Shown here piece by piece: positions 37,401 to 49,400 of a DNA stretch of 64,000 nt (position 1 is the stretch's first letter; every line of letters starts with the position of its first letter). The stretch is from Lycorma delicatula. Taxonomy: Eukaryota; Arthropoda; Insecta; Hemiptera; Fulgoridae. A model generated the notes under the pieces. It was not told the origin of the DNA and searched no databases. It saw only the letters and a list, made by a program, of their open reading frames with translations. The position numbers were made by a program, and so were the translations under genes. The stretch lies in assembly GCF_047948215.1 (NCBI RefSeq), contig NC_134457.1:82735398-82799397 (forward strand), in the 5' to 3' direction.

Positions 37401-40400
37401 TCTGTTGTCAATCTAAAATTCTTATCTCAGCTAATATTCATCAAATTATATTTTAATTATATCAAATAATTCACAGTTCCTAAGAAGTAATTTCTTTACT
37501 CTAGATGGTATCCCTGCTCTCAATTTCACACAAGACACTAACTTGCAAAGGCATGATTGATACAGGCAGATACATTACAATGTTGAGCAGTTTGTGCAAG
37601 AATGACTACACATGGGGAAAATAATGCCAAAAAATAATAGAAGCTTTATCAATGACCAACCTCGTAAAGCAACAGTGCTTCATCAGGAGAGATGTTAATT
37701 TTCTTCTGGCAAGTGCTGAAGGCAGCTATATAGTGGATGAAAGAAAACAAGTGCAAAAATGTGTGCCACTGCTGGGGTTCTATTGAGCTTTCTCCAATTA
37801 CAACTCTTCATAAATGAGTGGCTGAATTTAAACAGTGATCAACAACACATGATCATATTAAAAGATATTTGAAACATGAAATTCAAATTTTTATAAATGT
37901 ATTATCAGATGGAAATATGGTACAGTGTGTTGCAGCCTGATAAGCTTTGTTAGTACGACTTCCAAATGTGATGTAGTGTATCAAATTATTATTTTCTGGG
38001 TTAAGGGGAAACTTCAATTTGTGCTTAAGTTGGAAAGCAATCCATAGATGAAAAATACTTGTTGACATGACAATACTTGTTCACTCAAACCGTAGTTTTT
38101 TTAAGCATACGTGAATGATGATTCATACTTACAAATTCATAAATGTCTGAAAAATGGTTAATATTTCTTCTTCAAGGAAAGGGTGTAATGAAATGTGTCT
38201 GGATATAACAAGACAAGGCTCTAGCACATTTTGCTCTTTGAGCATGTTTCCATAAACAAACAATTTCTAGACTGCTAGATCAGCCATAGTCATAAGGATT
38301 TTCAGCCCCATTGCTATGTCCACAAAACCCTGACGCCACCACACAACTAACTGTGGGGAGTAATCAAGGCCTATGTATTTTTTTTTAAAAGTTGCTATGC
38401 AGCAATTGAAGAATCGTATAATAGTCAGGAGAAAGTCTTCTGAACTATATCTCCATGCTCTGCAACATGTTAATCTGCTAGTTCAGCATAATGGTGCACA
38501 TAGATTCACTGGACAAATAATCTTTAAGTACAAATGTATATAAACATTCAATATATATATATTATACACACAATGTTTATTAATCTAGGAGGACAGGGAC
38601 TTCTTGGACATTTGTACTTTGTAACCAGGAAACAGGTAATATATTAACCAATATTGATCACAGAAAATGAAGGCAAATTTTAAGGTACATTTATAGATTA
38701 CTAATTTTTGTAGTCCCAATGGTTGCACAGCACACCAACAAATAAAGGTATGTAATTCTGGTCTGTAATCCAATTCACAAACATCTTCTATACAGATTTA
38801 GACACCAAGATATGGGACTGTCCATAACATTAAACGTGTTTTGCCATTCTCAGTGTATACATGTCATTAAGCTAGCTGCCTTCTTAATAATCTTGACTAA
38901 ATAAACACTACTAGCAGTAAGATAGGAAAGAAAATACATCTTTTGACATTTCTTTTGTTTCAGCAGCTTCTTTACTTCACCTTAGTTTCAGCAGTAATAT
39001 TTGCTTGTAATTTATTTTTATTGTCTAAATGCTTTTTATATGTTTTGTTATATTTTCCATTATTTTGTTATATAAAAATTTATGTAAATACTAATGTAAT
39101 ATACAACATATCTGTACGTAAGACAGTTATATACTTGACTACCTGCGAAGTGAAGCCTCCTTTGCAGAGGTCTAGCTTGGGATCTGAAGGGATCGGGCGG
39201 ATCAAGGGTATACAGTCTGCTTGGGCCAAAATAGGACCTATTGCAGGGTTGTTGACCATACAGAAGTATCCTGGTGCTTCAAATGTCAAGGCTTTGATCA
39301 CACCTCTCTACGCTGTAGAGCACAGTCGGAGATGTCCGATCATTGCACCCTTGCAGGGCACAGGGCAGTTAATTGCCTTATTAAGACCACGCCTGCAAAG
39401 TGCGCTCCTTGTGCCTTGGTGAAAGGCTTTGATGCCAGACTGGGTTGGGGGCAAACAATGCAGGTTGGATGACATAGCCTGGGCGAAGATCATGCATAAT
39501 ACGACGTATGGCGACGCCTGAATTGGGAGAAGCTTTCGAAGACGGTTGTCACCATATTGAACGCTTGCATCTGGGGCAGTTAAACCTGCACCATTCCCGC
39601 ATGGCCACCAATGAAGCCACGAGGATCCTTGAGGTCCTCTTAGTCCATGAACCGTACATGGTTGGAAATTGGCTACTGACAAGTGTTGAGTCAAAAATCA
39701 GTACTACCAAAATCAGTAGTTTACCTAAGGGAAAAGACTCCTACCACGCTGCTGTAGGAAGCTAATATAGAGATATGGCTGGCTACCAACCAGATTAAGG
39801 CTCCAAGCGCTTTAACAACGGACAGGTACTTGCTGGCATTTAGCAGCCTAGGCGTGGCAGGGAATTGTTTGTCTTTGACTAGATAAATTTAATTAATAAT
39901 AGTTAATTGTTTTAGTAGTTGACAGGATGCACCTATTTTAGTGATATATGACAAGTGGGTGGTGGGACACGCAAGCAAGTGGTGTATGGTACTATGATTT
40001 TAAGTTAACTCTAGGAGCTAATTAGGATACCCACCGGGTTGGTCTAGTGGTTAACGCGTCTTCCCAAATCAGCTGATTTGGAAGTTGAGAGTTACAGCAT
40101 TCAAGTCCTAGTAAAGCCAGTTATTTTTACACGGATTTGAATACTAGATCGTGGATACTGGTGTTCTTTGGTGGTTGGGTTTCAATTAACCACACATCTC
40201 AGGATTGGTCGAACTGAGAATGTACAAGACTACACTTCATTTACACTCATACATATCATCCTCATTCATCCTCTGAAGAATTATCTAAACGGTAGTTACC
40301 GGAGGCTAAACAGGAAAAAGAAAGAAGGAGCTAGTTAGGACATTAGTTGCTAAACTGTTTTGAGGCTCAGTATCCATTTGTGGCACAGACATTTGGTCTT

Positions 40401-42736
40401 ATGCTTTAGGGCGACCAAATGGTGGGAGAAATGTTCCCCTAAGCCGTTCATAATTTATTTCGGGGCCAAAATTTGAAAAAAAAAAACAATTTGTAAACGT
40501 AACTTCAGTAAACATTACATGATTTGGTTATGTAACAAAATAAATTTTGAATACACTAAGATTAAGTTCCATCTTTGCTCTTTCCAAAAAGCCCTTTTTG
40601 ACCTCTGCATGATGTAAAATAAGAATGCTACAGCTCATGAAAAAAGTGATGGAAATTGCCGTTTTTAACTGTTGGCAAGGTAGAAAATAGCTTGTTACTA
40701 AAGAAAAACTTTTTTAAAAATATAAAAATATTTTTGGGCCACTGCAAGGTGGGTAGTTATACCAAATATCACAAAAATAAAAAATGGTGGAACATTTGTT
40801 GAATTTTCTGAACTAATACAGTAGATAACTTACCAGGATTAGAGAGAGTATCTTTATTTCAATCAGAATAACACTGTGCTCATTTTAATATAGAATGATC
40901 TTTATTACTGTTATTTCTATTTACATCATTCAACCAATTTAGAGGCTTTATTATTAAAACTAATTACTAAATAAATATATTTATGTCTCTAAAAAAAAAA
41001 CACTTTAACTTTTGAAAATTCACGTCACATAGTCTATAAAACTTTAAACTATACCTAAGACACAGTGAGGTATGATTGTCAGTTCAACTTTTACAACACA
41101 AATAAAATATAATATGAAAATCATTTAAAACACAAATTAAAAATATAAAATCATTTCTCATTTTAATTAAGGTATGAATAATAATAAAACTATTAATTAC
41201 ACAATAATGATAAAATTATTGCATTTATATTAGGAATCAGATATAAAGTTGATAGACTCAATACCGATTTGTTTGAGATCAAAAAAATCAAAAACAATGA
41301 CCAGCGAAATGTTTTCTGAATTCAGCTCTTTCAGCTTAATATATAACTGAATGTATCAGAATATCCAATCTGTCTCATGAACAATTTTAAAACATTACTA
41401 TATGAGAGACAGATCAGTCTCTCAAAAGTAAATTATACTAATATGTTGATACATATGTCTCTCATGGGAGTCAACCTATTAAGACGGGAGTTTTATAACT
41501 ACATCAGATTAACAAATTTCAAGCTAGTTTTTAAAATCATAAAATTAAAATGATACCGCATTAAAGTGACACATACATTAAAAATGAGATTCAGGCAAAT
41601 CACTATCACAATTTAATTCAAAATTTGGCAATTCCACTAGAATTGACAAAACTGCATCACCATCAAACACATTTAATTTTATTGCACTATAACAAGTAAT
41701 GAAACATGTAATATTTTCATACTGAAGGCTAGTAATGACAAAAATATCAATTAGTTATAGCATAAATTGGTTCAGTTACCCATTTGGAAGATAACAAAAT
41801 AAATTTAAAAAAAAGAAGCTGCCTTATTACATTATTCGAAAGCTAAACATTCATAAATTAAAATAATATTAGGATATTTAAAGATAATATTAATGTTAAA
41901 TATAACTGTGTAAACACAAAAAATAACAGATGCTGATATATTGGGAGTGTAAAACTTAAAATCTAATTGTTGTCATTTAATTAATGACAAATAATTACAG
42001 GAACTTCCATTAAAAAACCCCTACATTGTTTTCAGGTTTTATCATAATACAACCCAAAATAATTATAAAAGATTAAAACTTCATAGCTTGTAAAACTTAT
42101 TAACTAAAGACATTAGATAACTTCACATGTTGGACAGTAGCTTTTACTTTTCTTACAATTGTATGGTAAATATTTTAGTGAAACAAGGCTGCATTTAAAC
42201 AGTAACTAAAATGTAATTACACAATACAGAGAATAACTAAATTTTACAATTCATTAATACGGGAAAAATGTGAATTAAATTTCTTAAGCAGGAAATTTCT
42301 ACACAAAAAAAAAGCACTCAAACCAAATGAAATTTACAAAATGAATTGCTTAATTCTGACTTTCCTGAAATGAATTAAGCGTTCCAAAGTTTTCTAATTT
42401 TGCCACAAATCTGTAGCACACCTAACCTACAACAATCTCAATCATAAACCTTAAAAAAGAAGCTAGAAAACGAGTGAATATTTGAAAAACATAAATCTTG
42501 AATTTAACTGTAAAAATATCTACCACAATACCAAAATTTTGGTATTCCTAGCATTAACATAAACTCTCGGAATTGGCACAACCGGGGATTCATGATGTGG
42601 AGCATAAAGAGCACTTTCACGATAACCACATTAATCTAATCACAAAGTATGTATTCTGTAGAAGGAATTAACAGTTACCCTTCCTCTAAGTAAATGTAGA
42701 TGAATGCAACAAATTTGGATAAAAATTACTCACCAT
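31357..42736 (-). CDS. RpS24: Ribosomal protein S24 (eS24), four coding exons
   Basis: The coding exons are 42734-42736 (ATG only), 36418-36486, 33180-33389 and 31357-31473. All introns are phase 0 with GT-AG ends. The 133 residues match eS24 throughout: an N-terminal [20 protein letters not shown], then [20 protein letters not shown], the [19 protein letters not shown] core, and a very basic C-terminal end ([19 protein letters not shown]). eS24 is a protein of the small (40S) cytosolic ribosomal subunit. Length is normal for animals. The stop codon is not in exon 4, which ends AAG|GTATGT; see the terminal exon. Introns are large (1.7 to 6.2 kb, and probably 9.6 kb) because of transposon load. 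The gene is divergent from SIRT1. Confidence 0.96.
32075..32171 (-). ncRNA. Candidate C/D-box snoRNA in RpS24 intron 3
   Basis: The minus strand begins GACTTT-TGATGA (C box) and ends CTGA-AAAGTC (D box), so the two ends form a 6-7 bp terminal stem, as C/D snoRNAs do. Length 97. An internal CTGA could serve as D'. Ribosomal protein introns are usual hosts. Against it: the C box is preceded by T rather than a purine, no guide target was verified, and it lies about 600 bases from the next exon, farther than usual. Confidence 0.25.
32831..32966. repeat. Perfect tandem duplication of a 68-bp unit
   Basis: Units 32831-32898 and 32899-32966 appear identical (TGTAGCATATCCATTCCATA…GTGATTTTATTTTA). 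No divergence was seen, so the duplication is recent or is an assembly artefact. It lies in RpS24 intron 3. Confidence 0.95.
33180..33389 (-). CDS. RpS24: RpS24 exon 3
   Basis: The 210-base exon encodes residues 25-94, from [20 protein letters not shown] to [11 protein letters not shown], the structured core of eS24. The acceptor is TTTATAG and the donor GTAAGT; phase 0 at both ends. Confidence 0.96.
33390..34895. other. RpS24 intron 2 outside the mariner
   Basis: AT-rich with no gene. A second weak C/D-box-like arrangement (TGATGA and CTGA on the minus strand, about 34005-34075) was noted and not called. Confidence 0.35.
34896..36348 (+). mobile_element. Full-length but inactive mariner element
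   Basis: Both ends are present. The 5' end is TTAGGTTTGACAAGAAAGTA after TA (34896-34897); the 3' end, reversed, reads CTGGATTGGCAAGAAATTAA, also at a TA (36347-36348). The interior reads mariner transposase blocks. These are: [10 protein letters not shown] (about 35130), KLVKKLDI (about 35400), ITGDECI (about 35527, first Asp), a HQDNARPHTS-type block (here [11 protein letters not shown], about 35972-36010, second Asp), [16 protein letters not shown] (about 36053-36100, third Asp), FLNGKTF-like, and a GKYIID end (about 36250). Frameshifts and stops inactivate it. It lies in RpS24 intron 2 close to exon 2. Confidence 0.9.
36418..36486 (-). CDS. RpS24: RpS24 exon 2
   Basis: The 69-base exon encodes residues 2-24 ([20 protein letters not shown] then KQM). 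The acceptor is TTTTCAG and the donor GTAAAAA; phase 0 at both ends. The mariner element at 34896-36348 stops only 69 bases downstream of the donor. Confidence 0.95.
36490..39144. other. RpS24 intron 1, part without a supported gene
   Basis: Mostly AT-rich. A region at about 37490-38500 has a richer composition and weak mariner-like fragments ([10 protein letters not shown] near 38488) but too little to call. A short perfect hairpin TGACACATAGATGTGTCA lies at 37085-37102. Confidence 0.35.
39145..39780 (+). mobile_element. Fragment of an R1-like non-LTR retrotransposon
   Basis: A GC-rich block spans the join of two ORFs. First comes a gag-like segment with a CCHC zinc knuckle ([14 protein letters not shown]) and a second degenerate knuckle ([11 protein letters not shown]), then [12 protein letters not shown] (ORF 39221-39472). 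A start of endonuclease follows, with [19 protein letters not shown] and VHEPYMV (about 39575-39660). Paired knuckles before an apurinic-like endonuclease start with Q-L-N-L…R…A fit R1-clade elements. The catalytic endonuclease and RT are absent, so this is an internal fragment. It lies in RpS24 intron 1. Confidence 0.75.
39781..40013. other. Short stretch after the R1-like fragment
   Basis: The first 90 bases (to about 39880) are still relatively GC-rich and may belong to the retrotransposon. No coding feature seen. Confidence 0.3.
40028..40326 (+). mobile_element. tRNA-derived SINE with target duplication
   Basis: A close copy of the SINE at 20425. The A box lies in GGTTGGTCTAGTGGTTAACG, the B box in GCATTCAAGTCCTAG, with the same body and an AAAAAGAAAGAA tail. 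Flanks are GGAGCTAATTAGGA (40014-40027) and GGAGCTAGTTAGGA (40327-40340), a 14-bp duplication with one change. An internal TCATCC repeat near 40257-40272 is extra compared with the other copy. Confidence 0.93.
40430..40830 (+). mobile_element. Solo arm of the long-inverted-repeat element
   Basis: This stretch matches, in the same order, the outer right arm of the element ending at 53166, and in reverse its left arm (45772-46071 plus 49358-49430). Shared blocks are TTCATAATTTATTTCGGGGCC, GGTTATGTAACAAAATAAAT, CATCTTTGCTCTTTCCAAAA and GGGTAGTTATACCAAATATC. Nearby there is no second arm, so it is a solo or deleted copy. It preserves AACTTCAGTAAACATTAC, uninterrupted where the other copy holds a retrotransposon. 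Confidence 0.85.
40831..42733. other. RpS24 intron 1 next to exon 1, no gene seen
   Basis: AT-rich throughout with no exon or known repeat recognised. A GAGAGACAGATCAGTCTCTC inverted repeat lies near 41404-41420. Confidence 0.35.
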
Positions 42737-42779
42737 TTTCACAACCAACACGTTTCCAGAGCAAAAACGTTCTAAAGAG
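42734..42779 (-). CDS. RpS24: RpS24 exon 1: 5' UTR with TOP-type start, ends with ATG
   Basis: The exon ends GTGAAA-ATG directly before the donor GTGAGTAA, so the start codon is the only coding triplet. Having just the ATG in exon 1 is a known layout for this gene in animals. A likely transcription start is the C of CTCTTT at 42779-42774, giving a 43-base leader with a 5' terminal oligopyrimidine tract as expected for ribosomal protein mRNAs. The exact start site is inferred. Confidence 0.75.
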
Positions 42780-43326
42780 CTTACAATGGTACCAACGACC
42801 CAAACTGTAGAGGAAGTTTCTTTATTATTAGGAATACATAATCTAAATTAATAAATTAAATTCATGAAAACGAGAAACATAACTTTTTTTGGTAGAAAAT
42901 ACAATATTTAAACTTCAAAATATAAACAAACGTCCTTTTATAATAACATCATTAAACTATTACAATTATTGGGGAGAAAAACAGTCTGTATTAGTTTACT
43001 AAACAAAATTCTACAAGGAAATCAAGTTACTCTGCTGATTTTAATTAATTTTAAGTGATATTTTAAAATATTCTGATTAACTACTTATAATCTACTTTAG
43101 TATAATATAATGGGTAGAAAGTTTGATATACGCACGCACACACATGAAAGAATATTGAATTTAAAACTCGTATAATTTTATTAAAAAAATTCAAATATTT
43201 TCTGTGACCCGTTTAAATGAAATTTTACAATTTTATTAATAAATTATTTTAGTTTATATTTCGCGTTAACCAAAATTACAATTCAGTGTACGTCATTTCC
43301 CGCAACGTCATTTGAGTTCTCTCAAA
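42780..43326. promoter_or_regulatory. Shared RpS24/SIRT1 promoter region
   Basis: The two genes start head to head with about 550 bp between the RpS24 leader and the SIRT1 ATG. Near the SIRT1 start are ACGTCATTT at 43290-43298 and again at 43305-43313 (each a CRE/ATF half-site TGACGT on the minus strand), with TTTCCCGC at 43296-43303, an exact E2F-type site, between them. The RpS24 side has the oligopyrimidine start at 42779. No TATA box is placed convincingly. Function is inferred from sequence only. Confidence 0.55.
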
Positions 43327-43477
43327 ATGGCGTCGGATTCTGAAGAACGTAGCTATTCTTCTCCTCCAAAACGTATAAAATTGGATGAAAGTAGTTTAAT
43401 GTTATCCGGATCAAATGTAGAAATAGATTCAGTACCATTTTCTGGATCTAATAATGTACTAGAATTGCCTTCCGAAA
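43327..43477 (+). CDS. Sirt1: SIRT1 exon 1
   Basis: Encodes residues 1-50 plus one base of codon 51. It is Ser/Asp/Glu-rich with a basic PPKRIKLD patch. Donor A|GTAAGT. Confidence 0.9.
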
Positions 43478-46400
43478 GTAAGTACACTTTATTATAACTC
43501 AAAAATATGATTACTTTTTCCTACATAAAATGGCGGATCTGAAGAAATACCTTGGTTCAGAGCTCATCTGGTCGGGTATTGTTTTGGGGAAGGGGATATT
43601 GACAAGTATTCGAATCTAGTATGGCCGCTTAATTTGCAAAGTGAAAGTTAGGTTATTGAAACTTTGTTTTGATTTCTCTTTGTCTATGTTAGACAACGAT
43701 TTATCAGTATTAAGTTGTTAAAATGACATTAGTTATTTGGAATAAGTATTTGAAACCTGTTACAAGTACTTTAGTTTTAGTTGTAATTTATTAAAATTTA
43801 CCCTGTCTGATTAATAATAACTTTTATACATATAATTATATGATTTTTTTTTAAATAATTGTAGGGTTTTATGTGATAACTTAAGGTTATATTTACAGAT
43901 AGGACACAGAATTTCCAAAACAATAAATTACAAGACTGGTAATCACTAAACATGTTATGTTTTTATTATTTTTTGTTGTTGCAGATGGACTGAAACTTGG
44001 TTCTGAAGATATGTTTCTAAAAAATTGTGAAGAAAAGCCATTCTCAGATTTACTTTTGAGTAATTCCCAATCTAGCATTGGAGGGTAAGATTTATGTTTA
44101 AATGTATATGCTATTTAGTTATGCATATATTTTTTATCCAAAAATGTTGTAAAGTTGTTTTATATATACCTGTAATACAATATCAATGTCATTCATATTT
44201 ACGTAAATTCAAAAGTGCTTTATTTTCATGTTATAGTAAAGATTTTGCCCCTAATTTTTTCCAATAAGTATTGCAGTGCAGTACTAAATCTTTTTCATGA
44301 AAATTATGATAAAAAATTTACTTCATATAATTGCAGTATGTTGTTTGACTTGCAAATTACAGAAAATTGTTTGTAGGACTGTCACTATTCACTTTTTAAA
44401 AAAGTCATGCAAAACTCAAAAAATGTAATAAATACAATTTTTCCCCATTAGGTGGCAGCATTTGCGTTTCTGTTGGGAGTAGTATAAATGTGCCTCAGAA
44501 TAAGTTGGAATGATATCATTGTTGAATATTGCCAGCAACACCAGTGACTGGCTTGTTGGCTGTGACTTGGCGGCACCAGATTATTATCAAAGCAATAATA
44601 ATTCAGTATTTGATTGATTACAATGATTTACAGCAATGTAAACAATGTATTTGCTTACTTTAATTTTTTTTACAAAATTTGTATTTAAAAAAATTATTTA
44701 ATAAGATAGTCTCTATTTGGGCAGCATAAATTCTGCATTACATTAAATAATTTTTTCAAATAAATCTTTACCTCCTTAGTGTATTATTTCATTTTGTGCT
44801 CATTAGTAGTACATAAGCATAGAGTTTTTTGTTTTCAAGAATTGGGTAGCTGGTTTTTTATTGTGAATGTGAGACTGGTCAATTGCAATAAATTCCTTTT
44901 AGGCAAAAAAATTACATTTTTATGAAAATAATGACAACACTGAATGAAGATCTCAACTAGCATGATTGATTTCTGAGGAATGTTGTAAAGTTATTGTAAA
45001 TAAGTTAATTATGGCGCTGTGGTAATGATGCGTCATATGGCTATGATGTTATACCATACCACTTAATGGAAAAGATTCCAATTTTTTAGGTTTGGCATAA
45101 AGTAATGTTCTTAAATTGTGATTAACAAATAAAACTTACATAAAATTTTAATTCTGAAAAATATACATAATAGTTTGAGAAATTAAGACTTCGGTTAAAA
45201 ATGCCATAATTACAATAACTTGTAATTGTCAGGTTATCTATCATGGTGGTCTTTAATGAACTAAAATTCCTGAAAACTAGGAACATAGTGGTATCAGAAT
45301 ATTTAGGAACATAACTCTGTAAAATTTTAATTAAATCTTTTTTCTTTACTGTTATATACTATTGTAGGGTCAAGTTCTTTTTGTAATTTTTAAATTAAAA
45401 ATTTTAATAAAAAAATTGATATAAATTTTTTAGTTCCCTAAAGTGGGCTTGTAGATTTCTTTATTAACATAATGATAGATGTAAGTGAACTGTAGATCAT
45501 ATCACTAGTGTTACTTAGAGGGAGTGCTTTTCAAAGCAGCATAAACCCTTAAGCTTTGAATAGCAAATGTTCAAAAAATTAGTTTTGAATATTTTTTTTT
45601 TACTGATAGGTGTCAGCCACAATAAACAACTTTTATATAGAAACAGTTTTGAGTTTCCCAAAAATTACAGGTTAAAACTTTTTAATGTTAGTTCCTATGT
45701 TTAGGTGACCATTATTTTTTTTAATATATGTTTTGGACCTTAAGTTTTGACTTGCGGGATATTGCATTTGATTGAAAAAAATGTTACTGCATCACTATTT
45801 TTGATTTTGATGATATTTGGTATAAGACCCATCTTGTAGTGGCCAAAAAATATTTTTTAAATATTTTTAAAAAGTCTTTCTTGAGTAATAAACTATTTTC
45901 TAACTTGCCAACAGGTAAAAATAGTCACTTTTTCCATGAGCTGTAGCATTCTTACTTAACATTATGCAGAGGTCAACAAGGGCTTTTTGGAAAGAGCAAA
46001 GATGAAACTTCATCTTAGTGTACTTTAAATTCATTTTGTTACATAACCAAATCTTGTAATGTTTACTGAAGTTTTTTTTTTTGTCTTCAGTCATTTGACT
46101 GGTTTGATGCAGCTCTCCAAGATTCCCTATCTAGTGCTAGTCGTTTCATTTCAGTATACCCTCTACATCCTACATCCCCAACAATTTGTTTTACATACTC
46201 CAAACGTGGCCTGCCTACACAATTTTTCCCTTCTACCTGCCCTTCCAATATTAAAGCGACTATTCCAGGATGCCTTAGTATGTGGCCTATAAGTCTGTCT
46301 CTTCTTTTAACTATATTTTTCCAAATGCTACTTTCTTCATCTATTTGCCGCAATACCTCTTCATTTGTCACTTTATCCACCCATCTGATTTTTAACATTC

Positions 46401-49400
46401 TCCTATAGCACCACATTTCAAAAGCTTCTAATCTTTTCTTCTCAGATACTCCGATTGTCCAAGTTTCACTTCCATATAAAGCGACACTCCAAACATATAC
46501 TTTCAAAAATCTTTTCCTGACATTTAAATTCATTTTTGATGTAAACAAATTATATTTCTTACTGAAGGCTCGTTTAGCTTGTGCTATTCGGCATTTTATA
46601 TCGCTCCTGCTTCGTCCATCTTTAGTAATTTTACTTCCCAAATAACAAAATTCTTCTACCTCCATAATCTTTTCTCCTCCTATTTTCACATTCAGTGGTC
46701 CATCTTTGTTATTTCTACTACATTTCATTACTTTTGTTTTGTTCTTGTTTATTTTCATGCGATAGTTTTTGCGTAGGACTTCATCTATGCCGTTCATTGT
46801 TTCTTCTAAATCCTTTTTACTCTCGGCTAGAATTACTATATCATCAGCAAATCGTAGCATCTTTATCTTTTCACCTTGTACTGTTACTCCGAATCTAAAT
46901 TGTTCTTTAACATCATTAACTGCTAGTTCCATGTAAAGATTAAAAAGTAACGGCGATAGGGAACATCCTTGTCGGACTCCCTTTCTTATTAGGGCTTCTT
47001 TCTTATGTTCTTCAATTGTTATTGTTGCTGTTTGGTTCCTGTACATGTTAGCAATTGTTCTTCTATCTCTGTATTTGAACCCTAATTTTTTTAAAATGCT
47101 GAACATTTTATTCCAGTCTACGTTATCGAAAGCCTTTTCTAGATCTATAAACGCCAAGTATGTTGGTTTGTTTTTCTTTAATCTTCCTTCTACTATTAAT
47201 CTGAGGCCTAAAATTGCTTCCCTTGTCCCTATACTTTTCCTGAAACCAAATTGGTCTTCTCCTAACACTTCTTCCACTCTCCTCTCAATTCTTCTGTATA
47301 AAATTCTAGTTAAGATTTTTGATGCATGACTAGTTAAACTAATTGTTCTGTATTCTTCACATTTATCTGCCCCTGCTTTCTTTGGTATCATAAATATAAC
47401 ACTTTTTTTGAAGTCTGATGGAAATTCCCCATTTTCATAAATATTACACACCAGTTTGTATAATCTATCAATCGCTTCCTCACCTGCACTGCGCAGTAAT
47501 TCTACAGGTATTCCGTCTATTCCAGGAGCCTTTCTGCCATTTAAATCTTTTAATGCTCTCTTAAATTCAGATCTCAGTATTGTTTCTCCCATTTCATCCT
47601 CCTCAACTTCCTCTTCTTCCTCTATAACACCATTTTCTAATTCATTTCCTTCGTATAACTCTTCAATATATTCCACCCATCTATCGACTTTACCTTTCGT
47701 ATTATATATTGGTGTACCATCTTTGTTTAACACATTATTAGATTTTAATTTATGTACCCCAAAATTTTCCTTAACTTTCCTGTATGCTCCGTCTATTTTA
47801 CCAATGTTCATTTCTCTTTCCACTTCTGAACACTTTTCTTTAATCCACTCTTCTTTCGCCAGTTTGCACTTCCTGTTTATAGCATTTCTTAATTGCCGAT
47901 AGTTCCTTTTACTTTCTTCATCACTAGCATTCTTATATTTTCTACGTTCATCCATCAGCTGCAATATATCGTCTGAAACCCAAGGTTTTCTACCAGTTCT
48001 CTTTATTCCGCCTAAGTTTGCTTCTGCTGATTTAAGAATTTCCTTTTTAACATTCTCCCATTCTTCTTCTACATTTTCTACCGTATCTTTTTTACTCAGA
48101 CCTCTTGCGATGTCCTCCTCAAAAATCTTCTTTACCTCCTCTTCCTCAAGCTTCTCTAAATTCCACCGATTCATCTGACACCTTTTCTTCAGGTTTTTAA
48201 ACCCCAATCTACATTTCATTATCACCAAATTATGGTCGCTATCAATGTCTGCTCCAGGGTAAGTTTTGCAGTCAACGAGTTGATTTCTAAATCTTTGCTT
48301 AACCATGATATAATCTATCTGATACCTTGCAGTATCGCCTGGCTTTTTCCAAGTGTATATTCTTCTATTATGATTTTTAAATTGGGTGTTGGCAATTACT
48401 AAATTATACTTCGTGCAAAACTCTATAAGTCAGTCCCCTCTTTCATTCCTTTTGCCCAGCCCGTATTCACCCACTATATTTCCTTCCTTGCCTTCTCCAA
48501 TGCTTGCATTCCAATCTCCAACTATTATTAAATTTTCATCTCCTTTTACGTGTTTAATTGCTTCATCAATCTCTTCGTATACACACTCTACCTCATCATC
48601 ATCATGGGCGCTTGTAGGCATATAGACGTTAACAATCGTTGTCGGTTTAGGTTTTGATTTTATCTTTATTACAATGATTCTATCGCTATGTGTTTTGAAA
48701 TACTCCACTCTCCTCCCTATCTTCTTGTTCATCACGAAACCTACTCCTGCCTGCCCATTATTTGACGCTGAGTTAATTACTCTAAAATCACCTGACCAAA
48801 AGTCGCCTTCCTCTTCCCACCGAACCTCACTAATTCCTACTATATCCACATTTGTCCTACCCATTTCCCTTTTTAAATTTTCTAGCCTACCAACCTTTTT
48901 TAAGCTTCTAACATTCCACGCTCCGACTCGTAGAATGTTATTTTTTAATTTTCTGGTGACCCCTTCCTTAGTAGTCCCCACCCGGAGATCCGAACGGGGG
49001 ACTATTTTACCTCCGGAATATTTTACCAAGGAAGGCGCCTCCATTATTGCTATGTGAAAATGCAGAGAGCCACATTTTCTTGGAAAAAAAGCAGCTGTAG
49101 TTTTCCATTGCTTTCAGCTGCGCAGTACTCAGAGGACTGAGTGATGTTGATACGGCTGTTTAAGTCATTCTGACTCACGCCCCTAACAACTACTGAAAGA
49201 GCTGCTGCCCTCTTTCAGGAATCATTCCTTAGTCTGGCTCTCAACAGATACCTCTCCGATATGGTTGCACCTTCGGTCCAGCTACTCTGTATCCCTGAGC
49301 ACTCAAGCCCCCTCACCAACGGCAAGGTCTCATGATTCATAGAGGAGGTTACTGAAGTTAACGTTTACAAATTGTTTTTTCAAATTTTGGGCCCAAAATA

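Noticed and set aside
37490..38500. Possible mariner-like relic in RpS24 intron 1
   Set aside because: Only weak fragments (for example [10 protein letters not shown]) could be read, in shifting frames and without clear catalytic blocks or ends.
38943..39422. 159-residue plus-strand open frame
   Set aside because: Its second half overlaps the zinc-knuckle frame of the R1-like fragment in another frame; the first half is hydrophobic AT noise.
43312..43326. Upstream in-frame start extending SIRT1 by five residues
   Set aside because: The triplet at 43312 is TTG, not ATG. The ATG at 43327 has a good context (CAAAATGG) and is the first in the frame.
47456..47902. 148-residue plus-strand open frame
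   Set aside because: It is the antisense shadow of the retrotransposon ORF, with Ser/Phe-rich composition.
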